Assembly: GCF_022012435.1 (NCBI RefSeq) | Contig: NZ_JAKLUA010000013.1 | Span: forward strand, 62,001 to 126,000 | Origin: Bradyrhizobium zhengyangense | Lineage (GTDB): Bacteria; Pseudomonadota; Alphaproteobacteria; Rhizobiales; Xanthobacteraceae | Length of the DNA stretch: 64,000 nt | Direction of reading: 5' to 3' | Shown: positions 25,945 through 34,313 of the stretch, piece by piece | Layout of the letters: each line of letters opens with the position of its first letter | Position numbering within the stretch: position 1 is the stretch's first letter | Made by a program: the position numbers and the translations under genes | Notes under the pieces: generated by a model | Databases searched by the model: none | What the model saw: only the letters and a program-made list of their open reading frames with translations | What the model was told of the DNA's origin: nothing

Positions 25945-27309
25945 ATGGCAAGCGTTGCAGCCGCCTCAGCCCAACAGGGCTTCACACCCGAGGAGGAGAA
26001 GATCCTCTCGAAGGTGCTGTGGCGCATCGTGCCCTTTCTGCTGCTCTGCTACATCGTCGCCTATCTCGACCGGGTCAATGTCGGCATCGCCAGCCTGACG
26101 ATGAACGGCGACCTCGGCATCTCGCCGTCTGCATTCGGCTGGAGCGCCGGGCTGTTCTTCTTCGGCTATTTCCTGGCGGAAGTGCCGAGCAATCTCGCCT
26201 TGCAGGCGATCGGCGCCCGCAAATGGATTGCCCGCATCCTGATCACCTGGGGCTTGATCTCGGCGGCAACCGCATTCGTGGTTGGTCCTGCGAGCTTCGG
26301 CGTCATGCGCTTCCTGCTCGGACTTGGCGAGGCCGGCTTCACGCCCGGTGTGTTCCTCTATTTCACCTATTGGTTTCCGGCGCGCGTCCGCGGCACGGCG
26401 ACTGCGGCTTTTCTGCTCGGCATCCCGATCGCCAACATCATCGGTGCGCCGATCTCGAGCTCGCTGCTCACCCTTGACGGCCTGGGCGGCCTGCATGGTT
26501 GGCAGTGGCTTTTGATCATCGAGGGCCTGCCGGCCACGTTGCTTGGCTTCGCGTGCCTCTTTGCGCTCACCGACAAGCCCGAACAGGCCAGCTGGCTCAG
26601 CCCCGCGGAGCGGACCTGGCTCGCAGGCGTGCTGGCGTCGGAACGCGAGGCCATTGCCGCCAGACACTCATCCCGCCTCAAGGATGCTTTCCTCAACTGG
26701 CGGGTTCTCGTCTGCGCGGCCGTGAATTTCTGCGCCATCATCGGCTCGGTCGGTCTAGGGCTGTGGATGCCGCAGATCATCAAAGGTTTCGGCTTCGGCG
26801 TCGTCGCCGTCGGCTTCATCGCCGCCATTCCCTATATCTGCGGCGCCATCACGATGATGCTATGGGCGCGGCTGTCGGACAACGGCGGCGAGCGCAGCTG
26901 GTTCGTGGCGTCGGGCCTGCTCGTCGGCGCGGCCTCGCTGATCGTCTGCGGCTACGCGACATCGTCCGCGCTGGTCTCGATCGTCGCCCTCTGCGGCGCC
27001 GTGATCGGCATCATGTGCTACCAGTCGACCTTCTGGCCGATCCCGTCGAGCTTCCTCACCGGCAGCGCCGCCGCGGGCGGCCTCGCGATGATCGTCTCGA
27101 TCGGCAATCTCGGCGGCTTCGTCGGTCCCTATCTCATCGGCGTGATCAAGCAGGCGACCGACAGCTTCTCATGGGCCCTGATCTCGGTGGCCGCGTTTCT
27201 CGCCCTGGCCGGCATCCTGATCCGCCTGGTTGGCGCCAGCCTGCAGCGACAGGCCGGAACGGCTGACGGCCGCGCGGGCGCGATCGCACCCCTCTCGAAA
27301 GGAATTTGA
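25945..27309 (+). CDS. MFS transporter, anion:cation symporter (ACS) type, copy 1
   Basis: Membrane carrier of 454 residues with 12 predicted spans. The first-loop signature YIVAYLDRVNVGIASLTMN and SAFGWSAGLFFFGYF, together with EVPSNLAL, identify the ACS family (phthalate, hydroxyphenylacetate, tartrate, glucarate carriers). GGAGGGA precedes the ATG at 25945. It heads a likely operon with a dehydrogenase and a second MFS. Ligand: an organic or sugar acid, by family and context. Confidence 0.9.
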   Translation: MASVAAASAQQGFTPEEEKILSKVLWRIVPFLLLCYIVAYLDRVNVGIASLTMNGDLGISPSAFGWSAGLFFFGYFLAEVPSNLALQAIGARKWIARILITWGLISAATAFVVGPASFGVMRFLLGLGEAGFTPGVFLYFTYWFPARVRGTATAAFLLGIPIANIIGAPISSSLLTLDGLGGLHGWQWLLIIEGLPATLLGFACLFALTDKPEQASWLSPAERTWLAGVLASEREAIAARHSSRLKDAFLNWRVLVCAAVNFCAIIGSVGLGLWMPQIIKGFGFGVVAVGFIAAIPYICGAITMMLWARLSDNGGERSWFVASGLLVGAASLIVCGYATSSALVSIVALCGAVIGIMCYQSTFWPIPSSFLTGSAAAGGLAMIVSIGNLGGFVGPYLIGVIKQATDSFSWALISVAAFLALAGILIRLVGASLQRQAGTADGRAGAIAPLSKGI

Positions 27310-27311
27310 AA

Positions 27312-28226
27312 ATGAGCGAGCGAAAGCAGTTCCGTCTCGGTCTCGTCGGTTATGGCGAGATCGGCAGCACGCTGGGCAAGGGACTGCGCGAGGCCGGCCT
27401 GCTGCAGATCTTCTGCTACGACAAATACGCCTTCGACGGTCCCTATGCCGATCTGATCCAGGGCCGTGCCAAAGCCGCGGGCGTCACTCTGGTCAAGTCC
27501 AACCGGGAATTGGCCGATGCCGCGGAGCTGATCTTCAGCGTCACGCCGGGTTCCAGGTCGCTCGAAAGCGCAGCCGCGTTTGCGCCTGTGCTCGATGGCC
27601 GCCATACCTTCCTCGACTTCGCCTCAGCTACGCCCAAGGTGAAATATGGCGTCGCCGAACGGCTCGCAGGGACAGGCGCCACGCTCGGTGACGGCTCCAT
27701 CATGGGCACGCCCAAGCATGGCTATGCGATGCACATGATGTCGAGCGGTCCCGCCGGCCAGCGCGTGGTCGACCTGCTCGTGCCCTGGGGCATGAGCATC
27801 GAATTCGCCGGCGACAAGCTCGGCACGGCCTCGGGCATCAAGATCCTTCGTTCGGTCCTGATCAAGGGCATCGAGGCGCTGATCGACGAGACGCTGCTCG
27901 CCGCCCGGTCCTATGGCCTGGACGAAACCGTATTGGCCTCGGCGTCGAAGACGCTGACGCGTCCGTTCATGGACACGGTCGAGAGCCTGACGCCCTCAGG
28001 CGTCATCCACGCCAAGCGACGCACCGAAGAGGTCGAGATGGCGGCCGAGGCGGTCGAGGATGCCGGCATCGAGCCGCTGATGGCGCGCGCGACCGCGGCA
28101 CGGCTGCGCTGGAAGGACAGCCTGGGCCTGAAGGAGCACTTCAAAGGCGTCGTTCCCGAGAACTACAAGATCGCCATCGATGCGATCGCGACCCGGATGC
28201 AGGCCAGCGCGAAAGCAGCCGAATAA
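27312..28226 (+). CDS. NAD(P)-binding dehydrogenase with DUF1932 C-terminal domain
   Basis: Oxidoreductase of 304 residues in the 6-phosphogluconate/3-hydroxyisobutyrate dehydrogenase clan. The dinucleotide loop is LVGYGEIGSTLG. FLDFASATPKVK and GDGSIMGTPKHGYAMHMMSSG form the substrate loop. KILRSVLIKGIEALIDETL contains the expected catalytic Lys, and the C-terminal half fits DUF1932. ATG at 27312, 2 bases past the MFS stop, is preferred over TTG at 27306. Substrate: likely a hydroxy acid; unproven. Confidence 0.85.
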   Translation: MSERKQFRLGLVGYGEIGSTLGKGLREAGLLQIFCYDKYAFDGPYADLIQGRAKAAGVTLVKSNRELADAAELIFSVTPGSRSLESAAAFAPVLDGRHTFLDFASATPKVKYGVAERLAGTGATLGDGSIMGTPKHGYAMHMMSSGPAGQRVVDLLVPWGMSIEFAGDKLGTASGIKILRSVLIKGIEALIDETLLAARSYGLDETVLASASKTLTRPFMDTVESLTPSGVIHAKRRTEEVEMAAEAVEDAGIEPLMARATAARLRWKDSLGLKEHFKGVVPENYKIAIDAIATRMQASAKAAE

Positions 28227-28251
28227 AGCCAACAATAAAAGGGAGAGAAAC

Positions 28252-29574
28252 GTGACGGCTGCTCGAACGGACATCGACCCGATAGAGAAGGCGACGATGC
28301 GCAAGGTGGTCCTGCGCCTCGTGCCGTTCCTGATGATCTGCTATTTCTTCGCGCTGCTCGATCGCGTCAATGTCGGCTTCGCAGCGCTGCAGATGAACAA
28401 GGATCTCGGGCTCACGCCGGCGATGTTCGGCTTCGGCGCCAGCCTGTTCTTCGTTTCCTATTTCCTGGTGGAAGTGCCGAGCAACCTGGCGCTGCAGAAA
28501 TTCGGCGCGCGGCGCTGGATCGCCCGGATCATGATCACCTGGGGCCTGGTGACGGCGTGCATGGCGTTCGTCGTGGGGCCGTATTCGCTTTATGCGATGC
28601 GCTTCATCCTGGGCGCGGCGGAGGCCGGCTTCTTTCCCGGCGCGATCCTCTATCTGACCTATTGGCTGCCTTCCGAGTATCGCGCGCGCATCCTGGCGAC
28701 CTTCACGGTCTCGATCCCGCTTGCGACCTTCCTGGGGTCGCCGCTGTCGGTCGGCTTGCTCGAACTCGACGGCGCGCTTGGCCTGCGCGGCTGGCAGTGG
28801 CTTTTCATCCTGGAGGGATTGCCGACCGTCTTGCTCGGGCTTGCCTGCCTGTTCGTTCTGACCGACAGGCCCGAAAGGGCGCCCTGGCTGACCAATGAGC
28901 AGCGGGATTGGTTGACGGCCCGCATGGCGGCGGATGCAGCCGCGCGCAAGCCGGTCGGTCATCTCTCGCTCTGGCAGCTTGCCACCAACAAATATTTCCT
29001 GGTCATGGCCCTGGTCTGCTCCGGTGCCTCCGCCACCGGCAGTGTGCTGTCGGTCTGGCAACCGCAGCTGCTGAAATCGTTTGGCCTGTCGAATCTGCAG
29101 ACCGGCTTCGTCAATGCGATCCCGTACGGCATCGCGACCGTGCTCATGGTGCTGTGGGGCCGCCATTCGGACAAATCGGGCGAGCGCCGCTGGCACACGG
29201 CCATTCCGCTGCTGCTCGCCGCCGGCGGCTTCACCGCATTGGGCCTGACGGGAACGGCTGTTGCGCCGACCATCGTCATGGTGACGTTCTGCCTGGTGGG
29301 CGCCTATGCCTTCAAGGGGCCGTTCTGGGCGCTGTCGGCAAGCTGGCTTTCGACCAGCACGCTCGCCGCCGGCCTCGCCGGCATCAACGCGATCTCCAAT
29401 TTGATCGGCGGCGGGTTGATGGTGAACGTGGTTGGCCTGGTCAAGCAATCGACCGGAAGCTTCGTGCTCGGGATGCTGCCGCTTGCGCTGCTGTGTGCCG
29501 TGGCCGCGACCTGCGTCCTCGTGCTCGGCCGCAACGTCGCGCGTGCTGCCGACATGGTCGCGGTGAAATCATGA
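28252..29574 (+). CDS. MFS transporter, ACS type, copy 2
   Basis: Second 12-span carrier, 440 residues, with CYFFALLDRVNVGFAALQMN and PAMFGFGASLFFVSYF as in copy 1. GTG at 28252 follows AAGGGAGAGAAAC. Its last four bases ATGA also start the amidohydrolase gene. Two closely related carriers in one operon suggest uptake of two related acids or a permease/exporter pair. Confidence 0.9.
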   Translation: MTAARTDIDPIEKATMRKVVLRLVPFLMICYFFALLDRVNVGFAALQMNKDLGLTPAMFGFGASLFFVSYFLVEVPSNLALQKFGARRWIARIMITWGLVTACMAFVVGPYSLYAMRFILGAAEAGFFPGAILYLTYWLPSEYRARILATFTVSIPLATFLGSPLSVGLLELDGALGLRGWQWLFILEGLPTVLLGLACLFVLTDRPERAPWLTNEQRDWLTARMAADAAARKPVGHLSLWQLATNKYFLVMALVCSGASATGSVLSVWQPQLLKSFGLSNLQTGFVNAIPYGIATVLMVLWGRHSDKSGERRWHTAIPLLLAAGGFTALGLTGTAVAPTIVMVTFCLVGAYAFKGPFWALSASWLSTSTLAAGLAGINAISNLIGGGLMVNVVGLVKQSTGSFVLGMLPLALLCAVAATCVLVLGRNVARAADMVAVKS

Positions 29575-30530
29575 GCGAGCGCGGCAAGACGTCACGGCGC
29601 GCCATTAACAGGCGCGGCGTTCTCGTTGGTCTACTGGCTGCGAGCACGGGCGCCTGGGCGGACGGCGTCGAGCAGGCGGTGCCCAACAGCACCGGGTCGG
29701 CGCCGCCGCGCTTGAACGCGCCCGCGGACGCATGCGATTGCCATCACCATATCTACGACGGACGGTTTCCCGTTTCGCCGCATTGGCACCAGGGCTTTCC
29801 ATCGGGTGCGACCGTCGCGGATTATCGAAACCTCCGTCGCCGGCTCGGCACCACCAGGAGCGTGGTGGTGCAGCCATCCACATACGGGGTCGACAACCGG
29901 TGTCTCGCCGACGCGCTGGGCCAGCTCGGCTCCTCGTCGCGCGGCGTAGCCGTGGTCGACGCCGACGTCGAGGAAGCAGAGCTGCGCGCGCTGGCCGACG
30001 CCGGCGTCTGCGCCATCCGCGTCAATTTCGTATCTCCGCAGACCTGGGGAACGACAACGCCGGAGATGCTTGCCGCGCTCGCGAGGCGCGTCAGCCCGCT
30101 GGGCCGGCACGTGCAGATCCTGATGACCGGCGATCAGATCGTCACTCATGAGAAAGTCATCCGGTCGCTGCCCACCAAGGTGGTCATCGACCATCTCGGG
30201 CGTATTCCGCAGCCCGATGGCGTCAAGCATCCTGCGTTCGCCGCCGTGCGTCGCATGCTCGATGAGGGGCGCACCTGGGTGAAGGTCACCGAGCCCTATG
30301 AGGACAGCAAGCTCGGTTCGCCCTATGCGGATTCCAGCGACGTTGCGCGTGCCTACGTGCAGGCAACGCCCGAGCGTATCCTGTGGGGCACCGACTGGCC
30401 GCATCCGACCCAGCGCGGCACCAAGCCGGATGATGCGTTATTGCTCGATCTTCTCGCCGTCTGGGCGCCGGACGAAAAAACCCGCCGGCGCATCCTGGTC
30501 GATAATCCGGTCGAACTGTTCGGCTTCTAA
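29571..30530 (+). CDS. Exported amidohydrolase-2, LigI/4-sulfomuconolactone hydrolase-like
   Basis: TIM-barrel hydrolase of 319 residues with a Tat-like N-terminus (SRRAINRRGVLVGLLAAST). Metal ligands HHH in CDCHHHIYDGRFP (residues 45-57), KVVIDHLGRIPQP, and the late Asp in WGTDWPHP; these match 2-pyrone-4,6-dicarboxylate lactonase and D-galactarolactone-isomerase relatives. ATG overlaps the MFS stop (ATGA). The open frame continues about 660 bases upstream but only as antiphase MFS sequence. A leader on this enzyme is unusual, since LigI is cytoplasmic. Confidence 0.82.
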   Translation: MSERGKTSRRAINRRGVLVGLLAASTGAWADGVEQAVPNSTGSAPPRLNAPADACDCHHHIYDGRFPVSPHWHQGFPSGATVADYRNLRRRLGTTRSVVVQPSTYGVDNRCLADALGQLGSSSRGVAVVDADVEEAELRALADAGVCAIRVNFVSPQTWGTTTPEMLAALARRVSPLGRHVQILMTGDQIVTHEKVIRSLPTKVVIDHLGRIPQPDGVKHPAFAAVRRMLDEGRTWVKVTEPYEDSKLGSPYADSSDVARAYVQATPERILWGTDWPHPTQRGTKPDDALLLDLLAVWAPDEKTRRRILVDNPVELFGF

Positions 30531-30539
30531 CCACCTGGC

Positions 30540-30565
30540 CGAAGGCGTCTCAATCGACGCCTTCG
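30540..30565. terminator. Bidirectional hairpin between convergent genes
   Basis: CGAAGGCGTC (30540-30549) pairs perfectly with GACGCCTTCG (30556-30565). It spans the end of the minus-strand RraA-like gene and closes both transcripts. No T-run. Confidence 0.55.
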
Positions 30566-31227
30566 CACTTCAGCTCGCGCAATTGCTTGTCCACCCAGGA
30601 GGCGTCGTGGGTGCCGGCCTCGATATTGGCCATCTGCTTCTGCTCGGCCTCGAACTTCGCGGTGGCGGCCTTGAACACCGCCTCGGTCTGATCGAACGGC
30701 ACGCAGAGCAGGCCGTCATCGTCGCCGATGATGAGGTCGCCGGGCTCGATCACCATGCCGTCGATCGCGATCGCAACGTTGATTTCGCCCGGGCCATTCT
30801 TGTAAGGGCCGCGATGGGTCACGCCCGCCGCGAAAACCGGAAATGTCTGGCTGCGGATGAAGCCGGCGTCGCGGATCGCGCCGTTGATGACGAGGCCCGC
30901 CACGCCGCGCTTGACCATCTGCATCATCATCATCTCGCCGGTGATGGCATTGGTCAGGTCGCCGCCGGCATCGACGACGATGACGTCGCCGGGCTCGGCC
31001 AGCGCGATCGCCTTGTGCACCATGAGATTGTCGCCGGGCGCCGTCTTGACCGTCAGTGCCGCGCCCGCCAGCCCGCCACTCCCGTGCATCGGACGAAGCC
31101 GCGCACCGCCGGCCGTCAGGCGCGACATGCTGTCGCTGACATTGGCGACAGGCAGGCGCGCAAAACGCTCGACGACATCGGCGCCGATCTTCCTGTTGCG
31201 TTTCAAGATTCTGAATCCGACGGGCAT
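30550..31227 (-). CDS. RraA-like / HMG aldolase family protein
   Basis: Protein of 225 residues of the family that includes 4-hydroxy-4-methyl-2-oxoglutarate/CHA aldolases and RNase E inhibitor RraA. DAGGDLTNAITGEMM is the metal/substrate block, and GLVINGAIRDAGFIRSQTFPVF contains the conserved Arg-Asp pair (GAIRD) needed for aldolase/decarboxylase activity. ATG at 31227, with GGAGAACC upstream, fits the family start; an ATG 63 bases earlier lies before the operator. CHA aldolase works at the end of gallate/protocatechuate meta-cleavage, in line with the LigI-like enzyme beside it. Confidence 0.82.
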   Translation of the reverse strand: MPVGFRILKRNRKIGADVVERFARLPVANVSDSMSRLTAGGARLRPMHGSGGLAGAALTVKTAPGDNLMVHKAIALAEPGDVIVVDAGGDLTNAITGEMMMMQMVKRGVAGLVINGAIRDAGFIRSQTFPVFAAGVTHRGPYKNGPGEINVAIAIDGMVIEPGDLIIGDDDGLLCVPFDQTEAVFKAATAKFEAEQKQMANIEAGTHDASWVDKQLRELKCEGVD

Positions 31228-31258
31228 GAATGGTTCTCCAAATGGGCTGGAAAATCCA

Positions 31259-31273
31259 TAGAACGACGTTTCG
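31259..31273 (-). promoter_or_regulatory. IclR-type operator copy before the RraA-like gene
   Basis: TAGAACGACGTTTCG shares the GAACGNCGTTTC core with the perfect site at 25852 (11 of 15 positions). It sits about 32 bases upstream of the minus-strand start at 31227, linking this gene to the IclR cluster. Confidence 0.5.
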
Positions 31274-31323
31274 TTTTTCGCAATGTGCATGATGAGAGGA
31301 ACTGGTCGGTCTCCTCACAAGCC

Positions 31324-31836
31324 TCAGCGCCCGAGCGGCACCGAGGCCTGGATCGTCCAATCGGCGATGGGGATGTCCTGTCCTGAACGGACGACGCAAA
31401 TTCTGTCGAAGGTAATGGCGCGGCCCGCGAGGCGCTGCCCGAATTCGGCTGATGCCGGCGCCTTCACGACCTCCGGCAGGTTGCCATAGAGCAGCGAGAC
31501 ATGCGGCATGAAGCGTTCAGCTTCCTGCGGATCGAGGCGTTGCTTCAGCCTGGAGAGCGGCGCCGAAACGGCGAAGCGCACGTAGAAGGCCCGGAAGAAC
31601 GCCTGCGTCGTCTCGATCCCAGCTATCGGTTCGGCGAAGACCTGCGACGCAGCGGCTGCTGCCCGAGCATCCTCGTGGAGATGCTCGAACGTTGCATTGG
31701 TGTCGCCGCGCAGCGTCAGATGCGGCGCGAAATTCGGCGTGCCGAAGCGCGCCGCAAGCTCGCCGATGAGCGAAGCGAGAAACGCTTCGTCTTCGGGGCA
31801 CGGCATGAGCCAGAGCGATCGGATCTCGACGGTCAT
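31324..31836 (-). CDS. 2H phosphoesterase-family protein (2'-5' RNA ligase/CPDase-like)
   Basis: Protein of 170 residues. Two HxT/S motifs, PHLTLRG (residues 38-44) and PHVSLLYG (about 118-125), define the 2H superfamily, which acts on cyclic phosphodiesters or 2'-5' linkages. Both catalytic His and both Thr/Ser are present. No partner genes are obvious; it lies in the gap between the catabolic cluster and an ABC importer. Confidence 0.82.
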   Translation of the reverse strand: MTVEIRSLWLMPCPEDEAFLASLIGELAARFGTPNFAPHLTLRGDTNATFEHLHEDARAAAAASQVFAEPIAGIETTQAFFRAFYVRFAVSAPLSRLKQRLDPQEAERFMPHVSLLYGNLPEVVKAPASAEFGQRLAGRAITFDRICVVRSGQDIPIADWTIQASVPLGR

Positions 31837-31954
31837 CGGGAGTCATAAATCTGTTGCACGAGCGCGCTAGGGGTCGGTATGTTTATTCCACGCTGATCGC
31901 AGAATGGAAGAACAATTCCATCTGAGCAAATAGGGCGGCGTGGAGGAGCGAAAC

Positions 31955-33067
31955 GTGCGGGCGGGCTCGCAAGTGATGTCGGGTGTCGGCGCGGCAATCG
32001 AGGTGCGCGGCCTGCACGTCGCCTATGGCGGCACGAAAGTGCTTCACGGCGTCGATCTCGATTTTGCGCCGGGGTCTTTCACGGCGCTGCTCGGCTCCTC
32101 CGGCTGCGGCAAGACCACGCTTCTGCGCTCGCTCTCCGGCTTTGTGCCGGTCTTGTCCGGCTCGATTGCCGTCGGTGGCAAGGACGTCGCCGGTCTGCCG
32201 CCCGAGAAGCGCGGCATGGCGATGGTGTTCCAGTCCTATGCGCTCTGGCCGCATATGACGGTGCTCCAGAACATAGGCTACGGCCTGAAGCTGCGCGGGG
32301 TGTCCAAGCGCGACATCGCCGCCAAGGTGTCCTCGCTGCTGGCGATGCTCGGGCTCTCCGGCTACGAAGATCGCAAGGTCACGGCCATGTCGGGCGGGCA
32401 GCGGCAGCGTGTGGCGCTGGGACGCGCGCTGGCGGTCGACCCCGGCATCCTGCTGCTGGACGAGCCTCTGTCCAACCTCGACGCCAAGATCCGCATGACG
32501 ATGCGTCACGAAATCCGCGCCATCCAGCAGCGGCTCGGCGTCACCACGATCCATGTCACGCATGACCGCGAGGAGGCGATGACGATGGCCGACAGGCTGG
32601 TCATCATGAATGCTGGCCGCATCGCGCAGATCGGTACGCCGGAGGAGGTCTATGACCGGCCGAACAGCGCCTTCGTCGCCAATTTCATGGGCGCCGAGAA
32701 CGTGCTGCCCGTCCGTGTCGAGTCCGGCGAGGGCCCCGCCACGATCGCGGCTGGCGAGGCGCGCTATGTGATCCCCCGTGAACGCGACCTTGCTCTGCCA
32801 GCGGGCGAAGCACTCGCTTATTTCCGCGACGACGTCGCCAGTCTGGATGCGCCCGATGCCGCACCCGGCGAGGATCTGGTGGTGCCGGGTCGCATTGCGG
32901 CGCGCAGCTATCCGGGTGGGCTCTACCGCTACAGGATCGAGGTCGCCGGCCGCCAGCTGACCGTTGATCATGCCATCAGGCATGAGCCCGGCGCGGCCGT
33001 CGGCCTGCGTATCCCGCTTTCACGCCTTCACATCTTCCCGGCTGCACAGGCGTCCATCCCGGCCTGA
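31955..33067 (+). CDS. ABC importer ATP-binding protein (PotA/FbpC/UgpC type)
   Basis: ATPase of 370 residues. Walker A GSSGCGKTT, Q-loop VFQSYALWPHM, signature MSGGQRQRVALGRAL, Walker B ILLLDEPLSN, H-loop HVTHDREEA, then a C-terminal TOBE-like regulatory domain from about residue 245. GTG at 31955 is chosen because GGAGGAG lies six bases upstream; GTG at 31940 and ATG at 31976 are alternatives. It is first in a complete importer operon. Confidence 0.92.
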   Translation: MRAGSQVMSGVGAAIEVRGLHVAYGGTKVLHGVDLDFAPGSFTALLGSSGCGKTTLLRSLSGFVPVLSGSIAVGGKDVAGLPPEKRGMAMVFQSYALWPHMTVLQNIGYGLKLRGVSKRDIAAKVSSLLAMLGLSGYEDRKVTAMSGGQRQRVALGRALAVDPGILLLDEPLSNLDAKIRMTMRHEIRAIQQRLGVTTIHVTHDREEAMTMADRLVIMNAGRIAQIGTPEEVYDRPNSAFVANFMGAENVLPVRVESGEGPATIAAGEARYVIPRERDLALPAGEALAYFRDDVASLDAPDAAPGEDLVVPGRIAARSYPGGLYRYRIEVAGRQLTVDHAIRHEPGAAVGLRIPLSRLHIFPAAQASIPA

Positions 33068-33100
33068 CCCCTTCCAACGATCCGACACGGAGCCAGACTC

Positions 33101-34231
33101 ATGCGCCTTCTCACGATTGCCACCTCGCTCGCCGCGCTGATCGCGGCTTCGCCGCTCGCTGCGCAAACGCTCAACGTCGCCTCCGCGGGCGATCAGAATA
33201 TGGTCGACTACGTCAAGGACTACCTTGCCCCGATGTTCGAGAAGGCCCATCCGGGCGTCAAGATCGTCGCGGTCGGCACCGGGCCGGGCGATGCCGGCTC
33301 GCAGAAGATTTACGAGAAGCTCAACGCCCAGAAAGGCGCGACCGCAACCGATTTCGATGTGGTGGTGATCCACCAGAAGGCCGCCGGCCAGATGGTCAAG
33401 GAGGGCCTGCTCGACAAATATTCGGCCGATGTCGATACCGCCAAGCTCGCCACGGGCGACGCGTCCAGGAACGCGCTCGGCACCGACGTAAGCGGCTACG
33501 TCATCCCGATGTTCCAGTCGCAGACCGCGCTCGCTTACAATGCCGACATGGTCAAGACGCCGCCGGCGAGCTTTGCCGAGCTCGCCGATTGGGCCAAAAA
33601 GAATCCGAAGCAGTTCGGCTATAACGGCATCAAGGGTGGCATGTCGGGCGTCGCCTTCGTCGCCGGCTGGGTCTACGCATTCGGCGGCGATGCCGACAAG
33701 CTGATCAAAGGCCCCTACGACGCCGCCACCAAGGCCAATTGGGACAAGGCCTTCGCGGATCTAAAGGCCTTCAACGCCAACGCCACCATCACCCCCGGCA
33801 ATGCCGGCACGCTCGACATGTTGAACCGCGGCGAGATTGCGATCGGCCCTGTCTGGGTCGACATGTTCTACTCGTGGCAGGCCGACGGCAAGCTGCCGCC
33901 GAACATGAAGCTGAAACTGATCTCGCCCGGCATGCCCGGTCAGCCGATGTATTATTCGATTCCGGAGAAATCGGCACAGAAGAAGCTGGCCGAGGCCTTC
34001 ATTGCGCTTGCAACTTCGCCGCAAGTCCAGGCCGACGGCATCGTCAAGAAGTTCAACTGGTATCCGGGCATCGACGCCAAGAACCTCGAAGGCAAGCTCG
34101 ACAAGGCCGCCTGGGACAAGCTCTTCAGCGACGTTACGCCGGCCGAGCTCGCCAGCAACGGCAAGCCCTTTCCGATAGCGCCCTACTTCAACGACATCCT
34201 CGAGGGCTACGAGAAGAAGGTCGCGAATTGA
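33101..34231 (+). CDS. ABC importer periplasmic binding protein (family 1/iron-spermidine-like)
   Basis: Secreted protein of 376 residues. Signal peptide ends near PLAA-QTLN (residues 20-24). The mature part starts NVASAGDQNMVDYVKDYLAP and contains TDFDVVVIHQKAAGQMVKEG and GGMSGVAFVAGWVYAFGG, typical of Fe3+/thiamine/YnjB-like binders with two lobes. Start ATG 33101 sits 33 bases after the ATPase stop. The ligand is not identifiable; iron-chelate, polyamine or amino sugar have all been seen in this family. Confidence 0.88.
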   Translation: MRLLTIATSLAALIAASPLAAQTLNVASAGDQNMVDYVKDYLAPMFEKAHPGVKIVAVGTGPGDAGSQKIYEKLNAQKGATATDFDVVVIHQKAAGQMVKEGLLDKYSADVDTAKLATGDASRNALGTDVSGYVIPMFQSQTALAYNADMVKTPPASFAELADWAKKNPKQFGYNGIKGGMSGVAFVAGWVYAFGGDADKLIKGPYDAATKANWDKAFADLKAFNANATITPGNAGTLDMLNRGEIAIGPVWVDMFYSWQADGKLPPNMKLKLISPGMPGQPMYYSIPEKSAQKKLAEAFIALATSPQVQADGIVKKFNWYPGIDAKNLEGKLDKAAWDKLFSDVTPAELASNGKPFPIAPYFNDILEGYEKKVAN

Positions 34232-34244
34232 GGTTCGTTGCGAG

Positions 34245-34282
34245 GGTCGTGATTCTCGGGCGCGTGCCCGGGAGTCACGACC
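34245..34282 (+). other. Strong 17-bp intercistronic hairpin
   Basis: GGTCGTGATTCTCGGGC (34245-34261) pairs with GCCCGGGAGTCACGACC (34266-34282) around a GCGT loop, with only two G-U pairs. It lies between the binding-protein gene and the permease genes and is followed by TTTATCC. Such hairpins stabilise the upstream mRNA and reduce permease expression. Confidence 0.75.
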
Positions 34283-34313
34283 TTTATCCTCTGCGCCGTT
34301 GTCAGCAGGTTCG

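Noticed and set aside
28908..29570. Upstream extension of the amidohydrolase frame
   Set aside because: It runs in another phase through the MFS gene; the real start is the ATG at 29571 at the ATGA overlap.
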